Source: Alphaproteobacteria bacterium (GTDB taxonomy: Bacteria > Pseudomonadota > Alphaproteobacteria > Rhizobiales > Rhizobiaceae). Taken from it: 64,000 nt of DNA. Below, piece by piece: positions 1-9,468 of this stretch (the stretch's first letter is position 1; every line of letters starts with the position of its first letter). The notes beneath the pieces were generated by a model, which worked only from the letters and a program-made list of their open reading frames with translations, was not told where the DNA came from and did no database searches. A program made the position numbers and the translations under genes. The stretch spans positions 558,001 through 622,000 of the forward strand of contig JAHJHT010000013.1 in assembly GCA_018823835.1 (NCBI GenBank), written 5' to 3'.

Positions 1-145
1 GCAGAACGCGATCTTGTACTGGTCTTGCTTGGCGCCGCACGCGGCCCAATACAGACAACATAGCGTCAGTCTGACCCGCGCTTGCGCTTCCGTATGGGAG
101 TTCAATGGGGCATACTATGCTTAATAGTGTAGCGCGGAGTCTGGA

Positions 146-1132
146 ATGGACAGTCTGGCGGATATCCAATTGCCCAATACGGGGCAACTGGCGATACCCC
201 TCTACATCATCGGCATTCTGATCGAGTTCGGCCTCGTCTGCCTCGGCAAGGCAAAGGGCCAGTACGAGCGCAGGGATGCCATGACCAGCCTTCTCATGGG
301 GGTCGGCAACGTCGCCACAGGCATCATCTACGCCGTGGTGCTCATCGCCATGATGCAATGGGCCTACAGCTACCGGATTTTCGACCCGGGCATCACCTGG
401 TGGTCGGCGGTGCTGTGCTTCGTGCTGGATGACTTCCGTCGCTACGTCTACCACGCCGGACTGCACCGCATCCGCTGGTGGTGGGCCGATCACGTCAACC
501 ATCATTCCAGCCAGCACTTCAACTTCACGACCGCCCTGCGCCAGCCCTGGACCACGATCTTCACCGGCTCGTTCCTGCTCTACCTGCCGCTGGCGTGGCT
601 GGGCTTCCACCCTCTGCTGATCCTGTTCGTCGGCGGCATCAATCTCACCTACCAGTTCTTCGTTCACACCGAGACCGTCGGCAAGTTGTGGAAGCCGATA
701 GAGTTCGTCCTGAACACGCCGTCGCATCACCGCGTGCACCATTCCAACAACCCGAGATATCTCGACGCCAACTACGCCGCGGTCCTCATTATCTGGGACC
801 GCATCTTCGGCACCTTCGTCGAAGAGCGCGAGGAAGACGTGCCAAAATACGGGCTCGTCCAGAACATCGGCACGTTCAACCTTTTCTTCGTGGCATTCCA
901 CGAGTGGATCTCGATCTTCAAGGACGTGGCGAAACCGGGTCTCACGCTGCGCGAGCGGCTGATGTACATGTTCGCGGCGCCGGGATGGAGCCACGATGGC
1001 AGCCGCAAGACGTCCTGGGATCTGAAGGCGCAGTATGTCCGCAAGCATCCGGATCAGTCGGGCATGCCGGGATTGCCCGACCTGGTGGCGAAGAATGACG
1101 GATCAGCCGGCAGGGTGCAGCCGGCTGAGTAA
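146..1132 (+). CDS. Sterol desaturase / fatty acid hydroxylase family membrane protein
   Basis: This 328-residue protein belongs to the membrane-bound di-iron hydroxylase superfamily, which oxidises lipid or sterol-like substrates in the membrane. The histidine clusters that hold the iron are visible: HAGLH at residues 103-107, HVNHH at 116-120 and HHRVHH at 194-199, with an extra FVHTE at 172-176. Hydrophobic segments lie near residues 14-33, 50-72, 84-95 and 138-172, so the histidine boxes sit on cytoplasmic loops as usual for the family. The C-terminal 100 residues are more polar and extend beyond the core. The substrate cannot be told from sequence. The gene stands alone upstream of a BASS transporter on the same strand, about 100 bases away. 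Confidence 0.85.
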   Translation: MDSLADIQLPNTGQLAIPLYIIGILIEFGLVCLGKAKGQYERRDAMTSLLMGVGNVATGIIYAVVLIAMMQWAYSYRIFDPGITWWSAVLCFVLDDFRRYVYHAGLHRIRWWWADHVNHHSSQHFNFTTALRQPWTTIFTGSFLLYLPLAWLGFHPLLILFVGGINLTYQFFVHTETVGKLWKPIEFVLNTPSHHRVHHSNNPRYLDANYAAVLIIWDRIFGTFVEEREEDVPKYGLVQNIGTFNLFFVAFHEWISIFKDVAKPGLTLRERLMYMFAAPGWSHDGSRKTSWDLKAQYVRKHPDQSGMPGLPDLVAKNDGSAGRVQPAE

Positions 1133-1250
1133 CCGCTGCGACCCGGGGCGATTGCGCGAGCGTTGAGACCCCGGCAAATGCGACCGGGGTGGGGTTCAGG
1201 GTCTTGTAAGGACTTGTCGTTAGATTGTGTTCGACCACCGGAGTTGGCGA

Positions 1251-2159
1251 ATGCAATCTAGTGCGACATTGAGCATCGGCCTGCCGGTTGCGCTCTGCAT
1301 CATCATGCTGGGGCTGGGGCTATCGCTCAAGCTCGAGGATTTCGTCCGGGTCCTCGCGCGGCCCTGGCCGGTGCTGGTCGGTCTCTTCTGCCAGGTGGTG
1401 GTCCTGCCGGTCCTGTGTTTCGTGCTCGTCTACTTTTCCAACCTGCCACCTGCCATCTGCGTTGGAATGATGCTGCTTGCCGCGAGTCCCGGTGGAACTT
1501 CCGCGACGCTCTTCACACATCTTGCGGGTGGCAACGTCGCGCTCAGCATCTCGCTCACAGCCGTCAGTTCACTGCTCTCGATCGTGACGTTGCCCATCAT
1601 CGCCAACCTGTCGCTGCTGGCATTCTACGGTGAGGACGGCGCCGTCAGGCTGCAACTCCATCAGGTTCTCCAGATCTTCGCCATTGCTATCGTTCCAGCC
1701 CTCATCGGCGCTTTCATCCACAGGCGGTTTCCTGTCTTTGCGGAACGCCTCGAAAGGCCCGTGAAACTGTTGGCCAGTCTTTTTCTTGCGACGGTGGTGC
1801 TCGTCGCGCTCATCGGGCAGTGGCGCCTGCTGGTGGAATGGGGGCCCACGGTCGGGGTGCTTGCGCTTGCCTTCAGCGTGGCGAGTATTTCCGTAGGCTT
1901 CTGGGTGCCCAGAGTGCTCAATATCGAGCGGCGGGAAGCCGTCGCGCTGTCAATGTCGATCGGCTTGCACAATGCGGCGCTCGTCATTGCCCTGGCGATG
2001 AGCGAGCACATGCTGAACAATTCCGAGATGGCGATACCGCCGGCGGCCTACGGCCTTATCTCCTATATCGTCGGAGGCCTGTTCGTGTGGTGGCTCAATC
2101 GCACGCGGCAGCCTCTGTCGACCGCGAGGGCGGCAACAGTTGATCAGGCAAGCCGCTAG
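1251..2159 (+). CDS. Bile acid:sodium symporter (BASS) family transporter
   Basis: A very hydrophobic protein of about 302 residues with some nine to ten membrane segments. It matches the BASS/SBF fold: an early conserved membrane segment followed by a glycine/proline-rich AASPGGTSATLFTHLA stretch that corresponds to the sodium-binding crossover region. Family members import organic anions with sodium; the natural substrate in bacteria is often pantoate, a keto acid or unknown, and cannot be assigned here. I chose the ATG at 1251 over an in-frame GTG at 1227 because the hydrophobic family N-terminus begins right after it. The last 20 bases overlap the longest possible frame of the next gene, but that gene probably starts further downstream. 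Confidence 0.8.
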   Translation: MQSSATLSIGLPVALCIIMLGLGLSLKLEDFVRVLARPWPVLVGLFCQVVVLPVLCFVLVYFSNLPPAICVGMMLLAASPGGTSATLFTHLAGGNVALSISLTAVSSLLSIVTLPIIANLSLLAFYGEDGAVRLQLHQVLQIFAIAIVPALIGAFIHRRFPVFAERLERPVKLLASLFLATVVLVALIGQWRLLVEWGPTVGVLALAFSVASISVGFWVPRVLNIERREAVALSMSIGLHNAALVIALAMSEHMLNNSEMAIPPAAYGLISYIVGGLFVWWLNRTRQPLSTARAATVDQASR

Positions 2160-2241
2160 TGGCCGACTGACGCTTCACCGCGCAGCCTGCCTGCCATGGC
2201 CTTCCCGGGCCCGGCTGGGCAATGCTATAACGACTGCCGAA

Positions 2242-2898
2242 ATGAGCATTGCAGTAAAACTCAGGCGAGTCGCCAACCGGGCGGCCCAGATGCTCGACCC
2301 TGACACGAAGATCTTCTTCATCGGGTTCAACCGTACGGCCACGATTTCATTGCACCTTCTGATGCAGAAGGCCCGCATCCGGTCTGTCCATTGGCGGGAA
2401 AACGGGCCCGATTCTCCCAATGTCGCCAGGGAGATCGATCATCGGATTTCCGATGACCGGGCGCTGAGGGCCTATATGGGCCAATGGACCGCCTTCAGTG
2501 ACCTCAGCGGTGGCCTGCCCGGCCAATCTCTTGACGGCAACCGGCACTTCCGCCGGTTCGACCAACTCTTCCCTCGCTCCTACTTCGTACTCAACGACCG
2601 GGACACAGAGGCATGGATCAGGTCCCGCACTGCGTTCCAGAACGGTGCGCTGATCCCCGAGCACGCCGAACACCTGGGGGTGAGCGAGTCACGGGTTCCT
2701 GATGTGTGGCGTGCTCTGAAGGAGCAGCACACGGCCGATGTCCTGGAATATTTTCAGGGCCGGAAGCAGTTCCTGCACTTCAGGATCGATGCAGATCCGC
2801 CCGACGTGCTGACGTCTTTCCTGTGGCCCAGCTTCGTCATCTCGCCGAGATGGTGGCGGCACAGCAACCAGACGGTCGTGGATAACGGCGGCTCGTAG
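2242..2898 (+). CDS. Sulfotransferase-like protein
   Basis: Predicted soluble protein of about 218 residues. Near its N-terminus FFIGFNRTATISL has the shape of the 5'-phosphosulfate loop that grips PAPS in sulfotransferases (G-x-x-[KR]-[TA]-[GA]-T-x-S-L). About 90 residues later YFVLNDRDTEAWIRSR matches the second PAPS-binding motif (hydrophobic strand, arginine, then W-x-x-S). A nucleotide-dependent sulfate transfer to a carbohydrate or lipid acceptor is therefore likely, but the acceptor is unknown. The reading frame is open back to 2140; I prefer the ATG at 2242 because it places the P-loop near the N-terminus as in relatives and avoids overlap with the BASS gene. Confidence 0.6.
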   Translation: MSIAVKLRRVANRAAQMLDPDTKIFFIGFNRTATISLHLLMQKARIRSVHWRENGPDSPNVAREIDHRISDDRALRAYMGQWTAFSDLSGGLPGQSLDGNRHFRRFDQLFPRSYFVLNDRDTEAWIRSRTAFQNGALIPEHAEHLGVSESRVPDVWRALKEQHTADVLEYFQGRKQFLHFRIDADPPDVLTSFLWPSFVISPRWWRHSNQTVVDNGGS

Positions 2899-2919
2899 CA
2901 GTCGCCGGACCGCCGGCAT

Positions 2920-3468
2920 TCAGCCCGAGAAGCCTCCGGCGTCGAGGAAGGCCTGTTCGTCGGGCGAGGTCTCGCGGCCTAGCACCGCGTTGCGGTGCGG
3001 AAAATGGCCGAAACGCTGGATGATGTCGCGGTGAAGCACGGCGTATTTCATCAGTTCCTCGCCGAGCGGCTCTGTCTTTTCGACGCAAAGATGCTGGTCG
3101 GCGAGGTTTTCCGAATGCTCGAAGGGCAGCAGGAAGAAGACGCGAAGCTGCTTGTCGACCTGCTGGTCGAGGTCGGCGTCGAGCGCCTTGTGCGCAAAAT
3201 ACCGGGCCAGCGGGTCGGTGGCGAACATATGCGCGGTGCCGCGGAAGCAGTTGCGCGGAAACTGGTCGAGAAGGATCATCAGCGCCAGCGCACCCTCCGG
3301 ATGCGTCGCCCAGTCGTCCAGTTCGCGGCGTGCGGCGGCGAAATGGAGTTCCCTGAATTCGTCATGGAAGGTCCGGTCGAATTCTGCATCCTTGCGGAAC
3401 CAGGCCTCGGGGCCGGCGTCGCGCCAGAATTTGACGACTTTCGCCGCTCTCGGGTCGAGTTCCTGCAT
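2920..3468 (-). CDS. DUF924 family protein
   Basis: A 182-residue soluble protein with the features of the DUF924 family: VVKFWRDAGPEAWF near the start, FDRTFHDEF, then MILLDQFPRNCFRGTAHMFATD in the middle and VEKTEPL further on. The family is a helical, TPR-like fold of unknown biochemical role. The start at 3468 has a good ribosome site (GAGGAGAAA about 6 bases upstream); the frame is open further, to 3510. It starts only 13 bases after the stop of the antiporter gene, so the two are probably one transcript. No function should be inferred from that linkage alone. Confidence 0.8.
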   Translation of the reverse strand: MQELDPRAAKVVKFWRDAGPEAWFRKDAEFDRTFHDEFRELHFAAARRELDDWATHPEGALALMILLDQFPRNCFRGTAHMFATDPLARYFAHKALDADLDQQVDKQLRVFFLLPFEHSENLADQHLCVEKTEPLGEELMKYAVLHRDIIQRFGHFPHRNAVLGRETSPDEQAFLDAGGFSG

Positions 3469-3481
3469 GCTTTTCTCCTCC

Positions 3482-5311
3482 TCAGTCGGCAGCGGCCTTG
3501 CCGAGTGCATCGGCCGCTCCTTCGTTCATTGCCTGGCCCGGCCGTTTCGGCTGGGTCAGCGGCGTCGGCACCGGTTCAGGGATGTTGCCCTTCATCAGGC
3601 GCCTGCCGGACTGGATGTCGCCGGCGATCTGCAACTCAAGCCGTTCGGCGTCGCGGTGCCGCACGTCCTCGATCACTTCGGCCACCTCTTCCTGGGTGAC
3701 GCCGAGCTTTTCAAGCGTCGCGCCGCCGAACAGCAGCGCCGATTCGAATGTCTCGCGGATCTGGAAGTCGACGCCTGCGCCGATCAGGCCGATGGCCGCG
3801 CCGCGGTCATAGGCGCGCGCCAGCACCGGCACGAAGGGATATTCGCTCTTCATGTGCTCGGCGATGCGGATCGACGCCTCGGCCTTGTCGACGCAGATGA
3901 GCACGGCGCGGGCGCGGCCGGCGCCGGCGGCATGCAGGATATCGAGCCGGGTGCCGTCGCCGTAATAGACCTTGAAGCCGAAATCGGCCGCCGCTTGGAT
4001 CATCTCGACGTCGTTGTCGATGATCGAGACGTCGATTCCCCTGAGCAGCAGCGGCTGGCTGACGATCTGGCCGAAGCGGCCGAAGCCGATGATCAGCACG
4101 CTGCCGTTCAGCCCGTCGGCGATGTCGACGCCCTCGAGGGTCTGCTCGTCCTTCGGCGTGATCTGGCGCAGCACCGCGATCGCCAGCGGCGTCAGCACCA
4201 TCGAGATGATGATGATCGCCGTCAGGATGGCGTTGGCCTCGCCGTCGATGATGCCGACCGACAGCGCCGAGGAATAGAGCACGAAGGCGAACTCGCCGCC
4301 CTGGGCCATGACGACAGCGCGGTCGAGCGCTTCGCGGTGGCCGGATTTCAGCCGCGCCACGAGGTAGATGCCGAGCGCCTTCACCACCATGTAGGCGACG
4401 ACGTAGAAGGCGATGGCGGCCCAGTTCTCGGCAACGACGGCGAGGTCGAGCGACATGCCGACGGCCATGAAGAACAGACCGAGCAGGATGCCGCGGAAGG
4501 GTTCGATATCGGCCTCGAGCTGATGGCGGAAGGTCGACTCCGACAAGAGAACACCGGCCAGGAAGGCACCCATGGCCATCGACAGGCCGCCAAGCTGCAT
4601 GGCGAGCGCGGAGCCGAGCACCACCAGGAGCGCGGCGGCGGTCATCACCTCGCGGGCGCGCGAATCGGCAAGCAGGCGAAACAGCGGGTTGAGCAGGTAG
4701 CGGCCGGCGACCACCAGCCCGACGATCGAGCCGAGCCCGATGCCGACATCGACCAGCCGCTCCGACAGGCTCATTTCCTCGCCGCCGGGCGCCAGGAAGG
4801 CGACGAGCGCCAGCAGCGGCACGATCGCCAGGTCCTCGAACAGCAGTATCGAGACGATCCGCTGGCCCTTTGGCGACGTCGTGTCGCCGCGCTCTTCCAG
4901 GATCTGCATGACGATGGCGGTCGAGGTCAGCACGAAGCCGGCGCCGGCCACGAAGGAGACGCTGATCGGAAAGCCGGTCGACACGCCGATGCCGGTCAGC
5001 AGCGCCGCGCAGACCGCGACCTGCAACGTGCCGAGGCCAAATATCTCGCGCTTCAGGCTCCACAGCCGCGACGGCTGCATCTCCAGGCCGATGATAAACA
5101 GGAACATCACGACGCCGAGCTCGGCGACGTGCAGGATGGATTCGGGCTCGGAGAAGATGCCGATGCCGAAGGGACCGATCACCAGCCCGGCGGCGAGGTA
5201 GCCGAGGATCGAGCCGAGGCCCATGCGCCGGAAGATCGGCACGGCGACGACACCCGCCGTCAGCAGAGCCACCACCTCGACCAGATTGCTGCCAGAGACT
5301 TCAGCCGCCAT
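3482..5311 (-). CDS. KefB/KefC-type monovalent cation:proton antiporter (CPA2 family)
   Basis: A 609-residue membrane protein with two parts. Residues about 10-385 form a transporter domain of some 12 membrane helices typical of CPA2 potassium/proton exchangers. Residues about 405-520 form an RCK/TrkA-N nucleotide-binding domain that opens with VLIIGFGRFGQ and contains the acidic residue after the second strand (IIDND). A polar tail of about 50 residues with a proline/lysine-rich end follows. The protein exports potassium in exchange for protons; in E. coli relatives glutathione adducts gate the channel through the RCK domain. The frame is open upstream to 5782, but coding character starts at the ATG at 5311. 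It is upstream of, and probably co-transcribed with, the DUF924 gene. Confidence 0.9.
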   Translation of the reverse strand: MAAEVSGSNLVEVVALLTAGVVAVPIFRRMGLGSILGYLAAGLVIGPFGIGIFSEPESILHVAELGVVMFLFIIGLEMQPSRLWSLKREIFGLGTLQVAVCAALLTGIGVSTGFPISVSFVAGAGFVLTSTAIVMQILEERGDTTSPKGQRIVSILLFEDLAIVPLLALVAFLAPGGEEMSLSERLVDVGIGLGSIVGLVVAGRYLLNPLFRLLADSRAREVMTAAALLVVLGSALAMQLGGLSMAMGAFLAGVLLSESTFRHQLEADIEPFRGILLGLFFMAVGMSLDLAVVAENWAAIAFYVVAYMVVKALGIYLVARLKSGHREALDRAVVMAQGGEFAFVLYSSALSVGIIDGEANAILTAIIIISMVLTPLAIAVLRQITPKDEQTLEGVDIADGLNGSVLIIGFGRFGQIVSQPLLLRGIDVSIIDNDVEMIQAAADFGFKVYYGDGTRLDILHAAGAGRARAVLICVDKAEASIRIAEHMKSEYPFVPVLARAYDRGAAIGLIGAGVDFQIRETFESALLFGGATLEKLGVTQEEVAEVIEDVRHRDAERLELQIAGDIQSGRRLMKGNIPEPVPTPLTQPKRPGQAMNEGAADALGKAAAD

Positions 5312-5463
5312 GTTGCCGATCCATGCTTGAGGCGCGCGAGGTCTCGCGCACTTCGACTGGGATAGAACCGGCAAGATAGGGACGCAACCCGCCGGCGAAC
5401 AGGCCGGCAGGCCTTTGCGATATCGGCTGTTGCCAAATGGCGACGGCGGAGTGCCGCCAGCGC

Positions 5464-6018
5464 CTACTTCTGCGCGATGGAGCCCACGGCGGTCGTGTCG
5501 ACGCGCTTCAGGTTGACGCCGATGACCGGCACCATGGTCTTCTCGACGCGCACCGAAACGGTGACCGTCATCGTGTTCTCGTCGGCGAGCCTCGCCTGCA
5601 TGATGCCGCGCAGCTCGTTGCGGTGGATGTTGAAGACCACCTTGCGGCCGTCCTGCACCTTGCCCGACACGATATCGAGGCCGGAGCCGACGGCACCGTC
5701 CATGAAGGTGCCTTTGTAGCCGGACTTGCTGCTCTGGGTGACGGTGGCCGACATCTTCTGCGTGAACACGCCGACGCGGCACCCGCCGTCGAGCGTCATG
5801 CCGAGCTTGCGGTCGGGAGTCGTGCCGGCGAAATTGCAGACGAACTTGGTGCCCTTGTATTTCCCGGCAACGATTTCGCCCGGTCCGGTCCAGTCACCCT
5901 CGATCGACTGGAAGAAGGCGCTGTCGCGCTCCGCGCCGATGGTGCTCGCAGTCGTTGCGGGGAGGAGGGCGGCCGATGCTGCAAGCGGCAGGACTACGGA
6001 CAGGATTGCACGCTTCAT
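5464..6018 (-). CDS. Conserved secreted protein of unknown function
   Basis: A 184-residue protein with a clear signal peptide: basic MKR, a hydrophobic stretch to about residue 22, and small residues near ATTAS as a possible cleavage region. The mature part has a beta-rich, glycine-rich pattern (FFQSIEGDWTGPGEIVAGKYKG, then FVCNFAG and GGCRVGVFTQ). The two cysteines could form a disulfide in the periplasm. I do not recognise an enzymatic motif. The 'x-G-x-W-x-G-x-G' opening is reminiscent of small periplasmic lipocalin-like or DUF families, but that is a guess. It lies upstream of the antiporter on the same strand with a gap of about 150 bases. Confidence 0.7.
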   Translation of the reverse strand: MKRAILSVVLPLAASAALLPATTASTIGAERDSAFFQSIEGDWTGPGEIVAGKYKGTKFVCNFAGTTPDRKLGMTLDGGCRVGVFTQKMSATVTQSSKSGYKGTFMDGAVGSGLDIVSGKVQDGRKVVFNIHRNELRGIMQARLADENTMTVTVSVRVEKTMVPVIGVNLKRVDTTAVGSIAQK

Positions 6019-6133
6019 CGAGAGACACCCGGGCTACGAATTTCGACTGGAAAACTTTCCCCAGAACATGCCCAGAAATGGTTAACGGAACCTCTCCGGT
6101 GACGCCCCCGCTTCAAATTTCCGCAGGGGCGCA

Positions 6134-7237
6134 TCAGCCCCGCGTTTTGCCGGAATTCTCGCTTGTTTTCGCGGAATTTTCCGCCTTTTTCCCGGAGAAC
6201 GACGCCAGAACGGACAGGAATTCCGTCATGCCGGGACGTTTTTCGGCAGAGAATGGCAGGGGTCGGGTGACTTCCATTGCCGCGACGCCGATCCGCGCCG
6301 TCATCATGCCGTTAACGACGCCTTCGCCGAGCTTGGCAGAGAGGCGGGCAGCCAGCCCCTGGCCGACGATCTGGTGCACGATGTCGTCGCCCGCCGCGAT
6401 CGCGCCGGTAACTGCCAGATGGGCCAGCACGCCGCGCGCCAGGCGGAAGAAGCCAAGCGTCCCGGGCCTTCCGCCATAAAGCTCCGACAGGCGGCGGATC
6501 AGGCGTCCGGCCTCGAACAGCACGTAGACGATGTCGACCAGTGCCCGCGGACTGACGGCGGTGACCACCGAGACCCGCTTGGCGGCGTCGAGAATCAGCG
6601 TCTTGGCGCGGCGGTCGAGGGGGCCGAGGATCTCGGTCTCGGCGATCCGCACGAGATCGGCCCCGTCAATGATGTCATCCTTCAATTCGGCAAGCGCGCG
6701 CCGGCCTGCCGCGGTTTCGGGCTTGGCGGCGACAAAGGCGGAAAGCTCCGTGACCACCTTCCCGGCGGCGGTCGGGTCGTTGCGGGTAATGGCGTCAAGT
6801 GCCTGATTCCGCATCTTTTCCACAGAGGCAAGTCGGGCGACGGCGAGCATTTCGCGCAGCAGGATGACGCCGAGTGCGGCGACCGCAAGCGCTGCCGCGC
6901 CGGCTGCGACCCAGCCCAGCCACTCGGCGCGCTGGAAGAGGTCTCGGATCAGCTGGTCGGTCCACAGACCAATCGCCAGCGAGACGAGCACTCCCAGCGC
7001 CCCGAGCAGAATCCGGGCGAACCAGGAACGCCGCCTCGGCGCTTCGGCCGGCGGCGGCACCGCGCCGGCAACCTCGACCATGTCGAAGGCGTCGATTTCG
7101 TCGGGTGTCACAACGGCAAGGTCGGTCGTCACGGCACGCGGACTGCGGCTTGCGCTTGCCTTCTTGGCCTTCGTCTTTTCTTCGGGCGCTTTTTCCGGCT
7201 CCAGCCGGAACGCCGCGGGTCTTCTGGGCGTGTTCAT
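6134..7237 (-). CDS. ycjF: YcjF/TIGR01620 family inner membrane protein (DUF697)
   Basis: A 367-residue protein. A long polar, lysine/alanine-rich N-terminal arm (residues 1-75) leads into two adjacent membrane helices (about residues 77-98 and 106-128, containing ILLGALGVLVSLAIG and WVAAGAAALAVAALGVILL). A cytoplasmic alpha-helical DUF697 domain follows, rich in GAD/GRRAL-type helices, with a conserved GVVNGMMTARIGVAAMEVTRPLPF near the end. The role in the cell is unknown; in many proteobacteria it is partnered with YcjX. Its ATG overlaps the stop of ycjX by four bases, so the two are translationally coupled. Confidence 0.85.
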   Translation of the reverse strand: MNTPRRPAAFRLEPEKAPEEKTKAKKASASRSPRAVTTDLAVVTPDEIDAFDMVEVAGAVPPPAEAPRRRSWFARILLGALGVLVSLAIGLWTDQLIRDLFQRAEWLGWVAAGAAALAVAALGVILLREMLAVARLASVEKMRNQALDAITRNDPTAAGKVVTELSAFVAAKPETAAGRRALAELKDDIIDGADLVRIAETEILGPLDRRAKTLILDAAKRVSVVTAVSPRALVDIVYVLFEAGRLIRRLSELYGGRPGTLGFFRLARGVLAHLAVTGAIAAGDDIVHQIVGQGLAARLSAKLGEGVVNGMMTARIGVAAMEVTRPLPFSAEKRPGMTEFLSVLASFSGKKAENSAKTSENSGKTRG

Positions 7238-8706
7238 GCGAGGTGATCTCCAACCAGGAACTGCAGGGCGCGGTCAAGCCGGATATGCGGCAGCGACAGG
7301 GTCAGGCCCTCGGTGGTGCGCTCAAGCCTGGGGGGGCGGAAGCGGACGAAACGGACTTCCGGTCCGGGCGTATCGGAAGCTTCCTTCGACTCCTCGAACA
7401 CCGAATCAATTCTCGCCGGCAAGTCCCCGGGAAATATGGCAGTTTCGGTCTTCCCGTCGAAGGTCTCGTCGCCGATCGTCTCGCCTTTCAGCGGCGTTCC
7501 GATGATCACGGGCAGCGTTTCGCCGCCTTGTTCCACGCTTCCCTCGCGCGTTGCGCGTACCGCCGCCATGGCCAGCACCTCGACCTCGGCGCCAGAGAAG
7601 TTGGCCCGCTTGATGGCGCGGTCGGCGAGCCGGCGCACGATCGCCTGCAGCCGGTCATGCGCCTCGTGATGCAGGTGGTCGGCCTTGGTAGCCGCGACGA
7701 GGATGCGGTCGATGCGGCGCGAGAAAAGGTCCGTCAGGAGGTTGCCGTGTCCTTGCCGGAAGCAGCCAAGAATTTCGGTCAGTGCCCGTTCCAGGTCGGC
7801 CATGGCGCCGGGCCCGGCGTTCATCGCCTGCATGGCGTCGATCAGCACGATCTGGCGGTCGAGCCGGGTGATGTGCTCGCGAAAGAACGGCTTCACGACA
7901 TGCGTCTTGTAGGCCTCGTAGCGGCGTTCCATCATCGCGTGCAGGGAGCCGGAGCGGGCGCGGCGGCCCTGCAGCCTGGGAAGCGGCGCGAAGGTCAGCG
8001 CTGGTGAACCTTCCAGATCGCCTGGCATGAGAAAGCGGCCGGGCGGCAGGGTAGAGAGGGCGCGCTCGTCGAGCTTGCAGGCCCGCAGATAGGCCGTCAG
8101 CGCGTCGGCCAGCGTGCGGGCCGTGGTCTCGTCAGCCTCGGCAGCCGGATCGACGGCTTCGGAGAGGGCCCGCCATTCACGCGACAGCTGCGCCCGGACC
8201 GGCAGTTCGGCCATTTCGAAGGCGTCGGCCGAGAATTCCTCGTAGGATTTGCCGAGCAACGGCAGGTCGAGCAGCCATTCCCCGGGATAGTCGACAATAT
8301 CCACCGACAGGCGGCCGCGCGAAAACAGCCGGCCCCAGCCGGAGGCAGATTCATACTCGATCGTCAGGCGCAGCTCGGAAATGGCCCGCGTCGAATCCGG
8401 CCATTCGCGATCCTTGACCAGGGCTGCAACGTGGTCCTCGTACTGGAAGCGCGGCACGGCGTCGTCAGGCTGCGGCTCGAGAAAGGCGCGGGCGATGCGT
8501 CCGGAGCGCTGCGCCTCGAAGAGCGGCAGGCGGCCGCCGTGCACCATGTTGTGCACCAGCGAGGAGATGAACACTGTCTTGCCGGCGCGCGACAGGCCGG
8601 TGACGCCGAGCCTGAGGGCGGGCGCAAACAGACCGGTCGCGCGTCCGGTCATCGTATCCAGTGCTATGCGTGCCTCGTCGGTGAAGCTGGTCAGCGATGT
8701 CGCCAA
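7234..8706 (-). CDS. ycjX: YcjX family GTPase-like protein (DUF463)
   Basis: A 490-residue P-loop protein. The Walker A motif GLSRAGKT is at residues 37-44, in the family-typical context GVTGLSRAGKTVFISSLVHN. VDIVDYPGEWLLDLPLL, about 100 residues later, supplies the switch/Walker B-like DxPG. The ILVAATKADHLHHEAHD stretch matches the TKxD guanine-specificity region. Relatives are linked to stress responses and membrane maintenance, but the exact role is not settled. It is the first gene of a pair with ycjF. The start at 8706 gives the usual N-terminal helix ahead of the P-loop. Confidence 0.88.
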   Translation of the reverse strand: MATSLTSFTDEARIALDTMTGRATGLFAPALRLGVTGLSRAGKTVFISSLVHNMVHGGRLPLFEAQRSGRIARAFLEPQPDDAVPRFQYEDHVAALVKDREWPDSTRAISELRLTIEYESASGWGRLFSRGRLSVDIVDYPGEWLLDLPLLGKSYEEFSADAFEMAELPVRAQLSREWRALSEAVDPAAEADETTARTLADALTAYLRACKLDERALSTLPPGRFLMPGDLEGSPALTFAPLPRLQGRRARSGSLHAMMERRYEAYKTHVVKPFFREHITRLDRQIVLIDAMQAMNAGPGAMADLERALTEILGCFRQGHGNLLTDLFSRRIDRILVAATKADHLHHEAHDRLQAIVRRLADRAIKRANFSGAEVEVLAMAAVRATREGSVEQGGETLPVIIGTPLKGETIGDETFDGKTETAIFPGDLPARIDSVFEESKEASDTPGPEVRFVRFRPPRLERTTEGLTLSLPHIRLDRALQFLVGDHLA

Positions 8707-8782
8707 GAATTCTGCCCCTCGTCGTGAACGACCGATATAGGCATTGCAGCCAGGGTTTGTAACGGTGGCGATGCGCTCGCGG

Positions 8783-9280
8783 TCAGGCGGGTGTCAGGAA
8801 TGCCTCGAGAAAACCCGTGCCGGGGGCGGCGTGGGCAAGCCCCTTGTCGAAGCTTATGACTGCCAGGCCGGAGGTCGGAAAGCCGTGGCTGAGGACGGCC
8901 CGGGCCGCTTCATCACCGTCGCCGGCCAGGGCGGAGGCCAGGTCTTCCATCATCGGATTGTGCCCGATGACCAGAACGGAGCCGCAATTGGCGTGTTCGC
9001 GCACCAGCGACAGGTAACCGGCCGCATCGTCGCTGTAGAGACGGTCGAAGAACAGCACGCGGCCTGTGTCGGCGCTCCCGGCGATGCCCTTGAGCGTCTC
9101 GCGTGCCCGCAATGCGTTGGAGCACAGGGTTATGTCGGGCACGTAGTTGTGTTCGCGCATCGCCGAGCCGGTCGCTTCCGCATCGACATGGCCCGACTCG
9201 TCCAGTGGCCGGTCGAAGTCGCGGACACCGGGCAGGGCCCAGCCGGCCTTTGCATGACGCAGCAGATACAGTGTGCTCAC
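8783..9280 (-). CDS. SixA-like histidine phosphatase
   Basis: A 165-residue member of the histidine phosphatase superfamily. The RHA triad is at residues 8-10 (LYLLRHAKAGW). The second active-site histidine is in LVIGHNPMMEDLA, and a PLDESG segment follows the first motif as in SixA proteins, which remove phosphate from phosphohistidine. The target cannot be deduced. The frame is open back to 9538, but I choose the GTG at 9280: it is preceded by AGGGAG at a normal distance and places the catalytic motif at residue 8. It reads leftward, divergently from dksA, about 190 bases away. Confidence 0.83.
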   Translation of the reverse strand: MSTLYLLRHAKAGWALPGVRDFDRPLDESGHVDAEATGSAMREHNYVPDITLCSNALRARETLKGIAGSADTGRVLFFDRLYSDDAAGYLSLVREHANCGSVLVIGHNPMMEDLASALAGDGDEAARAVLSHGFPTSGLAVISFDKGLAHAAPGTGFLEAFLTPA

Positions 9281-9468
9281 GACAACTCCCTGGCTGATGC
9301 GCCCTTGTCGCGGGTTTAGTTCTGCAAGGCGCTTTGCGCAACCGTTCTCGGCACTTGTCTGGCCGCGCTCACCCGGCCCGGGCCCGCCAAGACCTGGGCA
9401 ACAATGCGTGATTGCACTGCCAAATGATCTTGTGCCGTCTTGGAGCCGCGAATATATAGGCGCCAAAA

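Noticed and set aside
3152-5365. Very long open frame on the plus strand opposite the antiporter gene
   Set aside because: It is the exact antisense of a clear KefB/C-type gene; its translation is Asp/Arg/His-rich low-complexity sequence without domains, as is common in GC-rich genomes.
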